From Agrocybe praecox (taxonomy: Eukaryota > Basidiomycota > Agaricomycetes > Agaricales > Agrocybaceae): a stretch of 64,000 bases of DNA. The translations under genes were made by a program, and so were the position numbers. Below, piece by piece: positions 26,885-39,000 of this stretch. A model generated the notes under the pieces. That model made no database searches. It was not told the origin of the DNA and saw only the letters and a list, made by a program, of their open reading frames with translations. Position 1 is the stretch's first letter, and each line of letters begins with the position of its first letter. Location: contig OZ024842.1 of assembly GCA_964017145.1 (NCBI GenBank), positions 744,001-808,000 of the forward strand. Direction: 5' to 3'.

Positions 26885-27943
26885 ATGGAAGAAGGTGATA
26901 GTAAGGTGTGCTTTACATTATTTGCATCGATTTAACTTCGTCACAAACGGAATTTCTGACCTACTTTGTAGTCTTCAAAACAACCCACGTCATTTTCTGC
27001 AACCGAGGGACTCGTACCCCGCACTGGCATCGTCGTTGGTGGCGACTTCTCTGGTCGTGATGATTTGCGGCAACATCATTCCGTTCTAAAGGACGAAAAG
27101 GTGAGATTTTACAATTTCATGGAGTCATAAGTTGCTTGACCCACAGACCTCTGTGTCGAAGAACTGTGTCGATAATGGAGTGCAAACAAGTTCCCATCTG
27201 GGCGGCGTAGGGATTACTGGATCATTGGAACACATCAATAGGTCGGAGGATCAGCATGAACCCGGGCGCGTCGAACAAGGAGTGGGTAAGATTATTCATT
27301 ATCCATAATCAGCCTACCTTTGGAAGCTTATTCGAACATAACAGCTATTGGAATGTTGACTGTGGCAGAACAGGCCGCAGAACATATGGTCAGAGTCCGC
27401 CCGAGAGTAAACGAAATTTTCGGTTCCTATGGCATCCCAAGCAATCAGTATGCGCTTCTTGCCGGATTCGACGAAAGTCTCATAGAAGATGGGACCGGAT
27501 ATCTACAACAAATCGGCGTATTCACAACCGCAGTAGTGGATGTAAACTCTCCTCTGCTTGTGGAACTTGGTCAAACACTATCCCCGTTCTCTTCTCGTAT
27601 GTTTACACCATCTATGAAGATAAAACTACCTGTCTTCAAACCAGATGGGAGCATATGGGCCTTCGACGCATTCGTTCTTCATTCGGTAGCCAAGTTCATT
27701 GATGATGAACAACCTGGCGCCGTAAATCCAACGATAACCAGGGGCACATCCCATGGTGGGGCTATGATGGAAAGTCACGGCGGACAGGGATCGACTTCCA
27801 AGGTGGCTGGCAGTAAGGATCAGGATGTGCCCGATGACCACAACGACAGAGAGGGAGTCAAAGAGCATCAAAAGAGGGATGAAGACGGCGACAAAAATGT
27901 TGACAGAAATTCTGAAGACGAAGAGGACGACCCAGGAGTATGA
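26885..27943 (+). CDS. unknown protein, 'gene A', partner of the NACHT unit
   Basis: Product not recognised. Exons 26885-26905, 26972-27100, 27147-27285 and 27345-27943 join to 295 residues with correct phases. The N-terminal 90 residues are hydrophilic and contain RTGIVVGGDFSGRDD. The central part (about residues 100-215) looks globular, with TVAEQAAEHMVRVRPRV, an acidic helix-like AGFDESLIEDG and FKPDGSIWAFDAFVLHSV. The last 80 residues are charged and probably disordered, with Asp/Glu/Lys runs. No signal peptide or membrane segment is seen. A duplicate (A') exists at 42829-43492. The last codons overlap a GTATGA donor, so an extra 3' exon is possible. Its place upstream of a NACHT gene suggests a partner or effector role, but that is inference. 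Confidence 0.65.
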
Positions 27944-29096
27944 GTTAGCTCTATGACGAGCATAACGACAGCAACGACGACGACCAAGGCAGCTGCCTGC
28001 TTCCAACGTCAGCGGACCGGCACCTTTCCTTACCTTGGACATTTCGCATTGGACTGCAAGAGGGTATGCTGGGACGTTGGTGGAATACGTCTTTTTTTTT
28101 TTTCATCATTCTCGTCGATCTATTTCTTCTTTTCTTTCCATCGCCGCTGGATTCTGAACGTGCGTGTGCAGTCCCACTGTACGTGCCACTAATGAGTGCG
28201 TGTGATGTGCGATGGTGGATGTACTACGTAGTTGGGTTTAATTTCTTTCCTTTCTTGATCTCTTTTTTGATTCCAACTTCCCTCTATTATTCTTTCCTTT
28301 CTTTCGTATGTAATACCGTTCGTGATCTCATTTATTATTATTTCCAATTATTTTTTCATTTCCTCGTTCCGATCCCAATATCTTGTTTTCCTCCGATCTT
28401 TTCTGTCCTTCTTGTTATTTCCACTTTCTAATTCGTATTGGTGATGGTATGATGTCCGCATGGTCAGCGATAAGTTTCTCTCGGTAGTCATTTGAGATTA
28501 CTTCCATGCGTTCTTTGTATGCGTCAGTTTCCTCAATCGATTTCCGTATCTTCATCTCCTCTGTCACCGCTGTTTCCTCTGTCAAGCCTTCGTTATTCTC
28601 CGGTGTTTTCATGAATAACGGTCGCGTTGTACCATGATATATAACTGGTCTCGCTACTTGCTCGCTGCTACTAGTTCTATCAGATGGACTATGCATAGTC
28701 GGAGCGGTTTCTCTTTTTCTCCTTCGTTCCGTCCGATCATTCTCTTTCTTCCATTCTCTTCCCTTTCATTTTCTCCCTCGGATCGTTCGAATTCGAACAT
28801 TTGAACCACGATCTTTTTTCTTTTTCTTTCGCCTATTGGTATCGTTACTTTCTTGCTTGTCTTTCCACTTACTTTGAAATTATTTACAGCGGCAACTTCT
28901 TGTGCAACAGATAACTGTACAGACTGGTTCTTCGATTCTCTTAGGTGCGTTTACTTTCGTCCATTTACTGCTAACGGAGATATCCTATTGATATTTTTGT
29001 AGGCCGAGCCCGTGACCCCTGATAAACGTGCGAATTTGAGCTCACGTCCTCTGGACCATACTCCCAAGCCTCAGAACCGAAGGACACATTGAGAAA
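27944..29096. other. spacer between gene A and NACHT copy 1, duplicated at 34.9-36.0 kb
   Basis: Highly T/C-rich on the plus strand from about 28090 to 28860, with long TTTC/TCTT runs. The whole spacer is repeated, with small indels, before NACHT copy 2. Near 28890-29010 a possible leader exon and a 57-nt intron (GTGCGT to TAG) are conserved in both copies, consistent with a spliced 5' UTR. A 93-codon minus-strand ATG frame (28415-28696) is broken in the other copy and so unlikely to be a gene. Confidence 0.5.
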
Positions 29097-32000
29097 ATGT
29101 CAGATTTCCAAGGACAAGCAATGTTTCCCCCAGGGAGCAACCTTTTAATTACTGGTGGGACCTTTATTGCAAGTCCTAGATTGACCGAGCCAGGCAAGTG
29201 TTTTCCACTCTGTTGGAGTGCAGTCTAACAACTCTTTTTCCAACAGGGTTATCGAGCTTAAGTCGATCAATAGCGGATTCAGCGATGTATGATTCCGCAG
29301 AACGGTATCCTCAAGGCACGTGTCATCCAGGGACACGCAAGGAGATTCTACATCGAATCATAAAATGGATCAACGACCCAAATCCACCAACAAAGGTCCT
29401 ATGGCTTTATGGACCTGCTGGTGCAGGAAAGTCAGCCAGTATGCAGGCTATTGCAGAGCGTCCGCGACAACTGCACCGTGAACGATATGCGGGGTCGTTT
29501 TTCTTTCTAAAGGGAGACGAGAAACGTGGTTTTGCTAAATTCCTGTTCTCAACTTTAGCATATCAGATTGCAATCAACATCCCTGGTATGAGGTCCCTGG
29601 TAGATAAAGCAATGACCGACGATGTCAAATTACCGTTCAAAACTATATCCACTCAGCTGCGTTCACTCATAGTCGAACCTTCATCTTATCTGGCCTCCCT
29701 TCCAACGCATACCCCCACAGTGATCATCGACGGCCTTGACGAATGCGAAACCTCGAGAGTTCAGCGTGACATTCTTTCCCTCATCGGAAATTCGATGAAA
29801 ATGTCCAACTTGCCGTTCCGGATTCTCATTGCGAGTCGTCCTGAATTCTGGATTCGTGATTCCTTTAATCGCGCCCCTCTTTTGGAGTCCACACAACGGT
29901 TGGATCTCAGCGAGTCTCGCAATGCCTCGAAAGATATCAGAAAATATCTTCGCGATGGCTTCGCAAAAATCTATGACGAAAATCAAGACATCATGCAAGG
30001 TGTTTCGCGTCCATGGCCTCCACGTCATATTTTAGAATATTTTGTGGACAACTCCTCTGGCCAATTTATCTATGCAGCCACTGTTCTCAAATTTGTTGGA
30101 AATTATTCCGATTTCTCTGATCCAGTTCAACAATTGGAGATAATCTCCCAACCTGGACCTTTACGTTCAGAAGCATTTTCTGACCTCGATAGATTATACA
30201 CGACGATTCTGTCGTTATATCCACGTCGAGAAATGCTGCTCCGTGTTCTGAGCGGGATACTCGTCAAAGCAAACGTCAAAGTTATAGAAGAGCTCTTCGA
30301 CGTTCCTGCAACCGAAATCAAGATGGTTTTACGAGCGATTGCCTCTCTGGTCAATTTAAAAACTCTAGTTGAAAAGGATCGCCATATTGCAGAGTATTTT
30401 GGGCCATACGATACCGAAATATCATTCTCGCACCTGTCATTTGAAGACTTTCTTGAAGACCGCAGCCGGTCTAGAGAGTTTTCTGTGGATCTCAAGAAAG
30501 TTCACAAGGATGTATATGATTTCTATTTCAATCGTCTTCTCAGAAGCTTGGATATCGCTCAACAGCATACAGAGTAAGTCCTTGCAATATTTAATGACTA
30601 TTTGACTGTGAGCAAGGCTGACCGCTTGCGCAGCGATCACATCTTAAATTTGAGTCACAACACCTGGTCCTTCTTTCGGACATGGACAAATGCTCAGGAT
30701 GAAGATTTCGCAGCGCAGTTCGTCATAGACTTGAAAAAAGGAATCGATAGTTTTCGTATGAGAGGACTTCATGTCTCCTTCCATCATGCATACGTACTTC
30801 AACATTTAGAAAGTGCTGCATTGTCTGTACAAAGCTTTTCTGAACGGCCCCTGAAAGTGAGTTCTCCACATTCCCCAACTCGATTCATACTAACCTTGTC
30901 GACTTTCTTTCTTTTAAAAACAGGAGGTAGATCGAATTATACCCATCGATGGTCTGCGCCACACCATTCGGGAACTCTCTTTCTAATGCCTCTCCGGCCT
31001 GCCCGTCCGTATGTTTCTGCGACGTCCAGAACTTTGCAAGTTCGTATTCCACGAAAGTTCAAGCTTAAGCAAATTCAGAGACGACTTTTTCCAAGGCCAA
31101 ACTGCATCCGCAGCTCAATTTGTCGATGAATATCAATGCTTTCTACGCACGCATCACGAAGTATCATCTTCGTACGAAGGAAAATTACACTGTCAAACTA
31201 CAATTCATATCACAGAAGGGCTCTCTCCGTATCTCTTGGACGAGACGAAAAGTGGACCTCTGCATCTGCGTTTTCGGGACGCATGTTTGAGTACTTGTCG
31301 AAGCATGTTGATAAACTACTTTCAGGCAACACTAGCTCTCGTTCATTCTATGGCACAGTCTGATTCTGTGACCGAGGAAATGGACGTGTATGAGGAGTTG
31401 GTTTCACCGAAGGAGGCCGAAGCGCCGAGCTTATACTCGGGTGCCACATTAGAATCTGACGATGACGAAGGTTACATCTACCAGTCAGACTCTTCAGATG
31501 ACATGTCGTCGACCCCTGCAGAGTCGATTCCTGAATTAACGGACAACGACAAGTTAGTTTTTTTTATGCCTGCCCGCTATATGCTACAGTTCATGATTAC
31601 GCTCAATGTCAACTATAGAAACTTTCTTCGCAGGACGCTCGAAATCTCTGATATCAAACACAACCAGGATCCAATGAACCTCCAAAGTGTACTGTCTTTT
31701 ATCGATGCTCTCCACAATATCGATTGGATTGTGCTAGGACTCGAGATATGGCATATACTTGTCGAGTGGATACATCGACAATTAGTGAGTAACATTTTGG
31801 ATTTTCAATCGAGGATACTTCTGAAAGTAGCGATATTTATCAGAGCAACGAGGACTTGGCGTCAATTCTCTCAGTGTCAGTTGAATCATTGGAGGCGGGA
31901 ACTCAATTATTGGAATGTCTGGTGTGGACCTACGAAACTCACTTAGTTCCGAAAATTTCTACTTGCTACTATCCAGATATACCGAGCTCCGACGAGGAGC

Positions 32001-32774
32001 ATCTTGCTTATATCCTTTCACTACCCCACCAAGAGCTTGAATCCCTCTAGTCCGATGATAGAATTCCTCCATATGGGATTCGTACTGAATATAGTGGAGA
32101 ATTCCTCTTCGAAACGAATGGCTACACGAGAGGATTTCATTTTGCTTTAATCGAAATGATGTCTGAATCTCGCTACAGTCTTCCTAATGGCATGGAAAAG
32201 ATACTTTCAACTTGCATATTGGAATATCTTCTGCAAGACATGTCAACCCAGCTTTACCGCACCAACGCCAACGCCAAATACACAATTTATTTGGATGCTC
32301 TCTCTCCCTATTCGAAAAAATTATTTTTTCATGCAAACCGTAGCCTTAAAATATTTGCTTGCCTGAAAACTCTCCATTATCTCAATACGGTTATGCAGAA
32401 GAAACTGCTGGTATCTTCGCAGTTTGCTAGTGGTGTTGTCTATTATCTCAAGGTATTTTTTCCCATAGTGTAGCTAATATAGTGTCTGACTTGTACCGGT
32501 AGAAACATGAATTTGACGAGGAAAATGTACTCAGTACTTGGTTGGAAGGTAATTTACGTCATTCGATCGATTTGTATTCCTTTGCCCCAATAACGAGCCT
32601 TATAGGATGCACTGTACCAACGGCGGAAAGCGACGAGCATTAAGGAGCACGAGAAGTTGTCAAATCTTACGAGTGCAACCCGTTGTCCTGATCACGGTGC
32701 TCTCCGTTTGGACTTCTGGGATCAAGTTGCTCGCATGGTCGTTCATCGCCCCCAAATCGAATTCGACATCACAA
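27945..32774 (+). repeat. NACHT duplication unit 1
   Basis: Direct repeat of about 4.8 kb; partner 34894-39603. The left end is just after the gene A tail (TTAGC(T/G)CTATGAC in both copies). The right end is at CGACATCACAA in both copies. Similarity covers spacer, all exons and introns, and about 130 bp past the stop codon. Confidence 0.85.
29097..32643 (+). pseudogene. NACHT STAND protein, copy 1, with two in-frame stops
   Basis: Same eight-exon layout as copy 2. The first exon (29097-29193) ends in a GC donor (G|GCAAGT). Exon 2 (29247-30573) carries the NTPase: Walker A GPAGAGKS at about residues 88-95, Walker B VIIDGLDECE at about 191-200 and ILIASRPE at about 224. Exon 3 is 30634-30856. 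In exon 4 (from 30924) a TAA at 30984-30986 replaces the Glu codon seen in copy 2, giving 569 residues if translated. A second stop, TAG at 32048-32050, replaces Glu (GAG in copy 2). Reading frame is otherwise kept to 32643. The NACHT domain is intact, so a truncated NTPase without the C-terminal half could still be made; otherwise this is a young pseudogene. Confidence 0.8.
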
Positions 32775-33195
32775 GGTGGGATAGGTATGACGATTATTGT
32801 GTGAGGTGCGTATACATATACGCAAGGAGTTTGTGGGTGTGAGTGTGAATGTGAATGTGCGTGTGCGCGTATGTAGGCATGGTTTGGGCATAAGTATTAG
32901 GTCATGGATGGATGGCATAGGTCCATAGGTGACGACGACGACGACGACGTGGTGGTGGTGATGGTGGATGAGAAGTTCGCTATCTAGGCACGAGCAGCCG
33001 AAAGGTCCACACGCCTGTAAAAGGGATAAAATAATCAGTTTGCATGTTCGATGGCCCGGACAAAAGATGAGGGCACGAAAAAAAGAAATTAAGAAGACAC
33101 AAGGTGATCATGTACGAGCCCAGTCTCGACATCAGCAGAAAACGCGGATCGAAAAGAACGAAGGAGAAAAAAGAAAACAAGAAAAGAGAGAAAGA
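32644..33195. other. spacer with simple repeats
   Basis: The first 130 bases are the tail of duplication unit 1. A GT/AT-rich stretch follows near 32810-32880. Then come (GAC)n and (GTG)n runs at 32931-32970 and purine-rich sequence to the kinase relic. No gene is seen. Confidence 0.5.
32931..32970. repeat. trinucleotide repeats (GAC)n then GTG-rich
   Basis: Seven GAC/ACG units are followed by a GTG-rich imperfect run. Short; no coding role seen. Confidence 0.7.
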
Positions 33196-34430
33196 TCACG
33201 TACGCTTCAATGTATCATACAAAAACCCATGACTCCTTGAATTTCCCTCCAACCTCGTCAGCTCGACGTTAAACCGCACTTCGTCCCCAGCGTCCTGCAA
33301 TGGATCACCATATGCTGGTCCAACCGCGCCATGTCAGCGCAACGTTGGCATTGCCGCTGCCCCTTGATGATGCTCTGGCTTCTCTAGATCCTCTACCGTC
33401 TTTCCAAACGCGTTCGGCTGACTGTCGGTCCAGTTTCGAATCGCAATGCACGATTCTCTTTTTGGTCGATGTACCAAACACCCGAGATAAGTTGGTAAAA
33501 GAATTTGGCGGCATCTGTGTCGCGCAGGTATCGATGCGCGAAGATATGGTCGAATAAATCGCCTCCAGAGGCATGTTCCATAAGTATACCGATGTATTTG
33601 TCGGGTTCAATGTCGCATAGTTGGACAATTTGAGCGTCTACGAATGGAGAATTCGTCAGTAAAATAATTTTGAGAAGAAACATCGCAGGTCGGTGTGTAC
33701 GAAAAGAAATGGTTGTTTGAAGGTAGGAAGCGAACGTATGCTGCGGCTCCTCTTCCACAGATACTAGCGCCAACAAAGCGCGAGAATTGAGGTCTAGAGA
33801 GGATAGAAAAAACAAAGCCAATGTAAAACATTTATTCGCAGTAATACACGTGAATGAATAGCGGTGAACGCAAGAAGATGGCCCATTCTATGAGAAAAGA
33901 AAAGATAGGAGTAAGAAAACACACCTTTAGAACTTCATCCTAACGGTACTGTCCACGTTACCCCTCCTGATGAACTTCACCACGACCTCCTCTCTCTACT
34001 GACTATGCAGGCCGAGTTTGACCCTTCCAAACTGGGCTGCAGAAACAAATACGGCTCAAATTTGGGGATGGTTTGGCGTGGATGAGCCGCCGCGTAAATT
34101 AAGGCAGCTGGGTGCGCGTGAACGTCCAGTATGGGTACCTAGGCAAGTGCCGCTGCGTTCGAGCTCCCGTTGGATTGTTTCAAGTTGGGATGTGCGATCG
34201 CTGGCTGGCTTCGTTGGTCATCCCGCTGGCTTTGAGAAAGAGAAACCGTGGCGCGTTGTTGTCGGCATCTACAGGATGAACCCGAAGGCCCTGGTGGGAT
34301 CTGTGTCGGGGGCGTTGACATGGTATGGTACGTGTGTCGTCCTCCTGCGTCGCCGCCGCCAGTAAGTGATAATAGCTTGAAGAAAAATATTGGTCCGCCT
34401 CTTTGTCCTCTATCCCAATATGCTTCATTT
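33196..34430 (-). pseudogene. decayed serine/threonine protein kinase gene
   Basis: Recognisable pieces of a fungal kinase in the correct order on the minus strand. A Ser/Gln-rich N-terminal region lies at about 34140-34430. A glycine-loop-like QFGRVKLGLHSQ and lysine strand VVVKFIRRGNV at about 33950-34040 are interrupted by in-frame TAG and TAA. The N/C-lobe junction IVQLCDIEPDKYIGILMEHA and HRYLRDTDAAKFFYQLISGV lie at about 33470-33640. Then a frame change occurs and the catalytic HRD appears as HCD. The activation loop and most of the C-lobe are missing. A C-terminal piece reading GDEVRFNVELTRLEG ends at TGA 33196. It most resembles the Kin1/Hsl1-like group. Stops, frameshift, lost catalytic Arg and a large deletion make it a pseudogene. 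Confidence 0.75.
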
Positions 34431-36007
34431 CCGTCGTTGTGTTATTTTGTTTAATGGGGGTCCTACAATCATTTCATAAATCCTATTCACGTATAGGGTT
34501 CAGATCGAAGATAAGAGTTGAGGAAAAAGAAAGAAAGAGAGAAACTTATGGTCGGATATGTTGAACGTAAGTAAACCATGATATAACCTAAATTGACAAG
34601 AAAAAAAAAAAAAAAAAAAAAAACCATGATATGTTGGGTTAGGGTTCGGATCAAAACCCGTGTCACTCCGTCGGATCGTTCACCATCCGGTCTATGACTC
34701 TGAGTCCTATTCATCTTCGATACGTTTTCTTCGTTACGACGACGACGACGACGAAGAAAGGCGGCGGCAGTGGGTCTGGTGCGAACACGCCTGCCGGCCC
34801 TACTTCTTCTACCTCCAGCAAGGACGCGACCTCCGAGCATAAGAAAAACTTGTCTTCCAAAGGGTCGACCTCTGATAAGACCAACGATACCAGCATTAGC
34901 GCTATGACAAGCATAACGACAACAACTACGACGACCAGGGCAGCTGCCTGCTTCCAACGTCAGCGGATCAGAACCTTTTCTTACCTTTGATATTTCACAT
35001 TGGAGGACTGCAAGAGGGTATGCTGGGCCGTCGGCGGAATACGTCTCGTTGATCTATTTCTTCTTTCCTTTCCGTCGCCGCTGGATTCCGAACGTGCGTG
35101 TGCAGTCCCACTGTATGAGCCACTAATGCGTGCGTGTGATGTGCGATTTTTTTTTCTTTCTTGACTTCTGTTTTGATTTTAAGTTCCCTCTATTACTCTT
35201 TCCTTTCTTTCGTATATAATACCGTTCGCATTTGGACCGTGATCTCATTTATTATTATTTCCATTTATTTTTTCATTTCCTCGTTCCGACTTCAATATCT
35301 TGTTTTCCTCCGATCTTTTCTGTCCTTCTTGTTATTTCGAATTTCTAAATTGTATTGGTGATAGTGTGATGTCCGCTGGGTTGGCGATAGATTTCTCTCG
35401 GTAGTCATTTGTATGCGTCAGTTTCCTCAATCCATTTCCGTATCTTCATCTCCTCTGTCACCGCTGTTTCCTCCTCCTCTGTTGAGCCTTCGTTATTCTC
35501 CGGTGTTTCCATGAATAACGATCGCGTTGTAACATGATATATAACTGGTCCCTACTAGTCCTATCAGATGGACTATGCATAATCGGAGTGGTTTCTCTTT
35601 TTCTCCTTCGTTCTGTCCGTTCATTCTCTTTCTTCCATTCTCTTCTCTTTCATTTTCTCTCTCGGATCGTTCGAATTCAGTCGTTTGAACCACGATCCTT
35701 TTTCTTTTTCTTTCGCCTATTCGCCTATTGGTATCCTTACTTTCTTGCTTGTCTTTCCACTTACTTTGAAATTATTTACAGCGGCGACGTCTTGTCCAAC
35801 GGATAACTGTACAGACCGGTTCTTCGATTCTCTCGGGTGCGTTTACTTTCGTTCATTTACTGCTAACGGACATATCCTATTGATACTTTGTAGGCCAGGC
35901 CCGTGACCCTGATAATCGTGTGAATTTGAACCCAAATCTATTGCAGTGCTTTTCCCAATCTCTGGACCATAATCTCAAGCCTCAAAACCGAAGAACACAT
36001 TGAGAAA
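34431..36007. other. spacer before NACHT copy 2
   Basis: Contains a poly-A tract with flanking repeats (34573-34632). A Ser/Thr-rich open stretch on the plus strand (about 34740-34890) has no counterpart elsewhere in the window. From 34894 the duplicated T/C-rich spacer begins. Confidence 0.5.
34573..34632. repeat. poly-A tract flanked by 12-bp direct repeats
   Basis: AAACCATGATAT occurs at 34573-34584 and 34621-34632. Between them lie 16 bases and a run of more than 20 A. This is the layout expected for a very short retroposed insertion with a target-site duplication; replication slippage is an alternative. Confidence 0.5.
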
Positions 36008-39000
36008 ATGTCAGATTTCCATGGACAAGCAATGTTTGCCCGAGCGAGCAACTTTTCAATTACTGGTGGGACCTTTACTGTCAACCAAAATCCTGGATTG
36101 ATCGAGCCAGGCAAGTAGTTTCCACTCTGTTGGAGTGCAGTCTAACAACTCTTTTTTTTCTAACAGGCTTATTAAGCTTAAGACAATCAATAGCTCTTTC
36201 AGCGATTCATGATTCCGCAGAACGGTATCCCCAAGGCACGTGTCATCCAGGGACACGCGAGGAGATCTTACAGCAAATCATAGAATGGATCAACGACCCG
36301 AATCCACCAACAAATGTCCTATGGCTTTATGGACCTGCTGGTGCAGGAAAGTCAGCCATTATGCAGAAGATTGCGGAGCTACTGCGACAACTGCACCGTG
36401 AACGATATGCGGGGTCGTTTTTTTTTCGAAAGGGAGACGAGAAACGTGGCTTTGCTAAATTTCTGTTCTCGACTTTGGCATATCAGACTACGATCAGCAT
36501 CCCTGGTATGAGGTCCCTGGTGGATAAAGCAATGACCGACGACGTCACATTACCGTCCAAAACTATATCCACTCAACTACATTCGCTCATAGTTGAACCT
36601 TCATCATATCTGCCCTCCTTTCCAACGCATACCCCCACAGTCATCATCGACGGCCTTGACGAATGTGAAACCTCGAAAGTTCAACGTGACATTCTTTCCC
36701 TCATCGGAAACTCGATGAAACTGTCCAACTTGCCATTCCGAATTCTCATCGCGAGTCGCCCTGAATTCTGGATTCGTGATTCCTTTGATCGCGCCCCTCT
36801 TTTGGAGTCCACACAACGGTTGGATCTCAGCGAGTCTCGCAATGCCGAGGATGATATCAGAAAATATCTGTCCGATGGCTTTGCAAAAATCTATGACGAA
36901 AATCAAGATGTCATGCAAGGTGTTCCGCGTCCATGGCCTCCACATCATATTTTGCAATATTTCGTGCACAACTCCTCTGGCCAATTTATTTATGCGGCCA
37001 CTGTTCTCAAATTTGTTGGAAATCATTCCGATTTCTCTGATCCAGTTCAACAATTGAAGATAATCTCCGAACCTGGACCTTTACGTTCAGAAGCATTTTC
37101 TGACCTCGATAGATTATACACGATGATTCTGTCATTATATCCACGTCGGGAAATGCTGCTCCGTGTTCTGAGCGGGGTACTCGTCAACGCAAACACCAAA
37201 GTTATAGAAGATCTGTTCGACGTTCCTGCAACCGAAATCAAGATGGTTTTACGAGCGATTGCCTCTCTTGTCAATTTAAAAACTCCAGCAGAAGAGGATC
37301 CCGATATTGCTGAATATTTTGGGCCACACGAAACCGAAATATCATTCTCGCACCTGTCATTTAAAGACTTTCTTGAAGACCCCAGCCGGTCTAGGGGATA
37401 TTCTGTGAATCCCAAGAAAGTTTACAAGCATGTATATGATTTCTACCTCAATCGTCTTCTCGGAAGCTTGGATATCACCCAACAGCATACAAAGTAAGTC
37501 CTTGCAATGTTAAATCGCTTTTTGGACTTTGAGTAAGACCGATCACTTGTCCAGGGATCACATATTGGATTTGAATTTTCAAACCTGGTCCTTCTTTGTG
37601 AAATGGCCAAAGGCTCTGAATGAAGATTTCGCAGCGCAGTTCGTCATAGACTTGAAAAAAGGAATCGATAGTTTTCGTATGAGAGGACTTCATGTCTCTT
37701 TCCATCATGGATACGTACTTCAACACTTAGACAGGGCTAAATTGTCCTTACGAAATATTCAACAGCGCGCGTTCGTGAGTTCTGCACATTCCCCAACTCG
37801 ATTTGTACTAACCTTGTCGACTTTCTTTCTTTTAAAAATAGCCGAACAGTCGGCGAACTATATACATCCACGCCATTCAAGAACTTTTTTCTGAATGCCT
37901 CTCCGGCCTCCCCGTCGACGCGTTTCTGCAACGTCCAGGACTTTGCAAGTTCATATTCTACGGAAAATCAAGCTTAAGCGAATTCAGAGACAACTTTTTC
38001 CAAGGCCAAACAGCATCTGCAGCTCAATTTATCGATGAATATCAGTGCTTTCTACGCCCGGATCGCGAAGTATCATTTCCGTATGAAGACATATTACACT
38101 GTCAAACTACAATTCATATCATCGAAGGGCTCTTTCCGTATCTCTTGGACGAGACAAAAAGTAGAACTCTGCATCTGCGTTTTTGGGACGCATGTTTGAG
38201 TACTTGTCGAAGCATGTTGATAAACTACGTTCAGGCAACACCAGCTCGTTCTACGACACAGTCTGATTCTGTGACCGAGGAAATGAACGTGTATGAGGAT
38301 TTGGTTTCACCGAAGGAGGCCAAAGCGCTGACGTTATACTCGGGTGGCACAGTACGATCATGGAACCTGACGGACAGGTTAGTTTTTAATTATGCCTGCG
38401 CGCTATATGCTACAGTTCATGATTACGCTCAATATCAACTATAGAATCTTTCTTCGCATGACGCTCAATATCTCTCATATCAAATACAACCAGGATCCAA
38501 TGAACCTCCAAAGTGTCCTGTCTTTTATCGATGCTCTCCGCAATATCGATTGGATTGTGCTAGATCTCGAGATATGTCAGATACTTGTCGAGTGGATGCA
38601 TCGACAATTGGTGAGTAATATTTTGAATTTTCGATCGAGAATACTTCTTCAAATCGCTGTATTTCTCAGAGCAACGAGGACTTGGCTTCAATTCTCTCGG
38701 TGTCAGTTGAAGCATTGCAGGCGAGAACTCAATTATTGGAATGTCTGGTACGGATCTACGAAACTCACTTAGTTCCTACAATTTCCTCCCGCTACTATCC
38801 ATATATCCCGAGCTCCGACGAGGAGCATCTTGCTTATATCCTTTCACTACCCCACCAACAGCTTGAATCCCTCGAGTCCAGCGATGGGATTCCTCCATAT
38901 GGGATTCATGCTCGAGATCTTGAAGAGTCCTTCTCCATATTAACTGACGACGCGAAAGGACTTTATTTTGCTTTAATCAAAATGCTGTCTGAATCTCGCT

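Larger units (their letters stand above)
26788..27946 (+). repeat. duplicated segment A (partner 42735-43566)
   Basis: Nucleotide identity by eye is about 90 percent or more from the 5' flank to the GTATGAG just after the gene A tail. The partner lacks an internal stretch corresponding to the end of exon 2, exon 3 and the start of exon 4. Homology stops at the same spot on the right in both. Confidence 0.85.

Noticed and set aside
27941..28090. Extra 3' exon of gene A after a GTATGA donor
   Set aside because: The join reads on (AACFQRQRTGTFPYLGHF), but A' ends its homology before this point and no terminal stop context could be settled; kept only as an alternative.
28415..28696. 93-codon ATG frame on the minus strand
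   Set aside because: The duplicated counterpart near 35380-35576 is broken by indels, and the sequence is low-complexity antisense of a pyrimidine tract.
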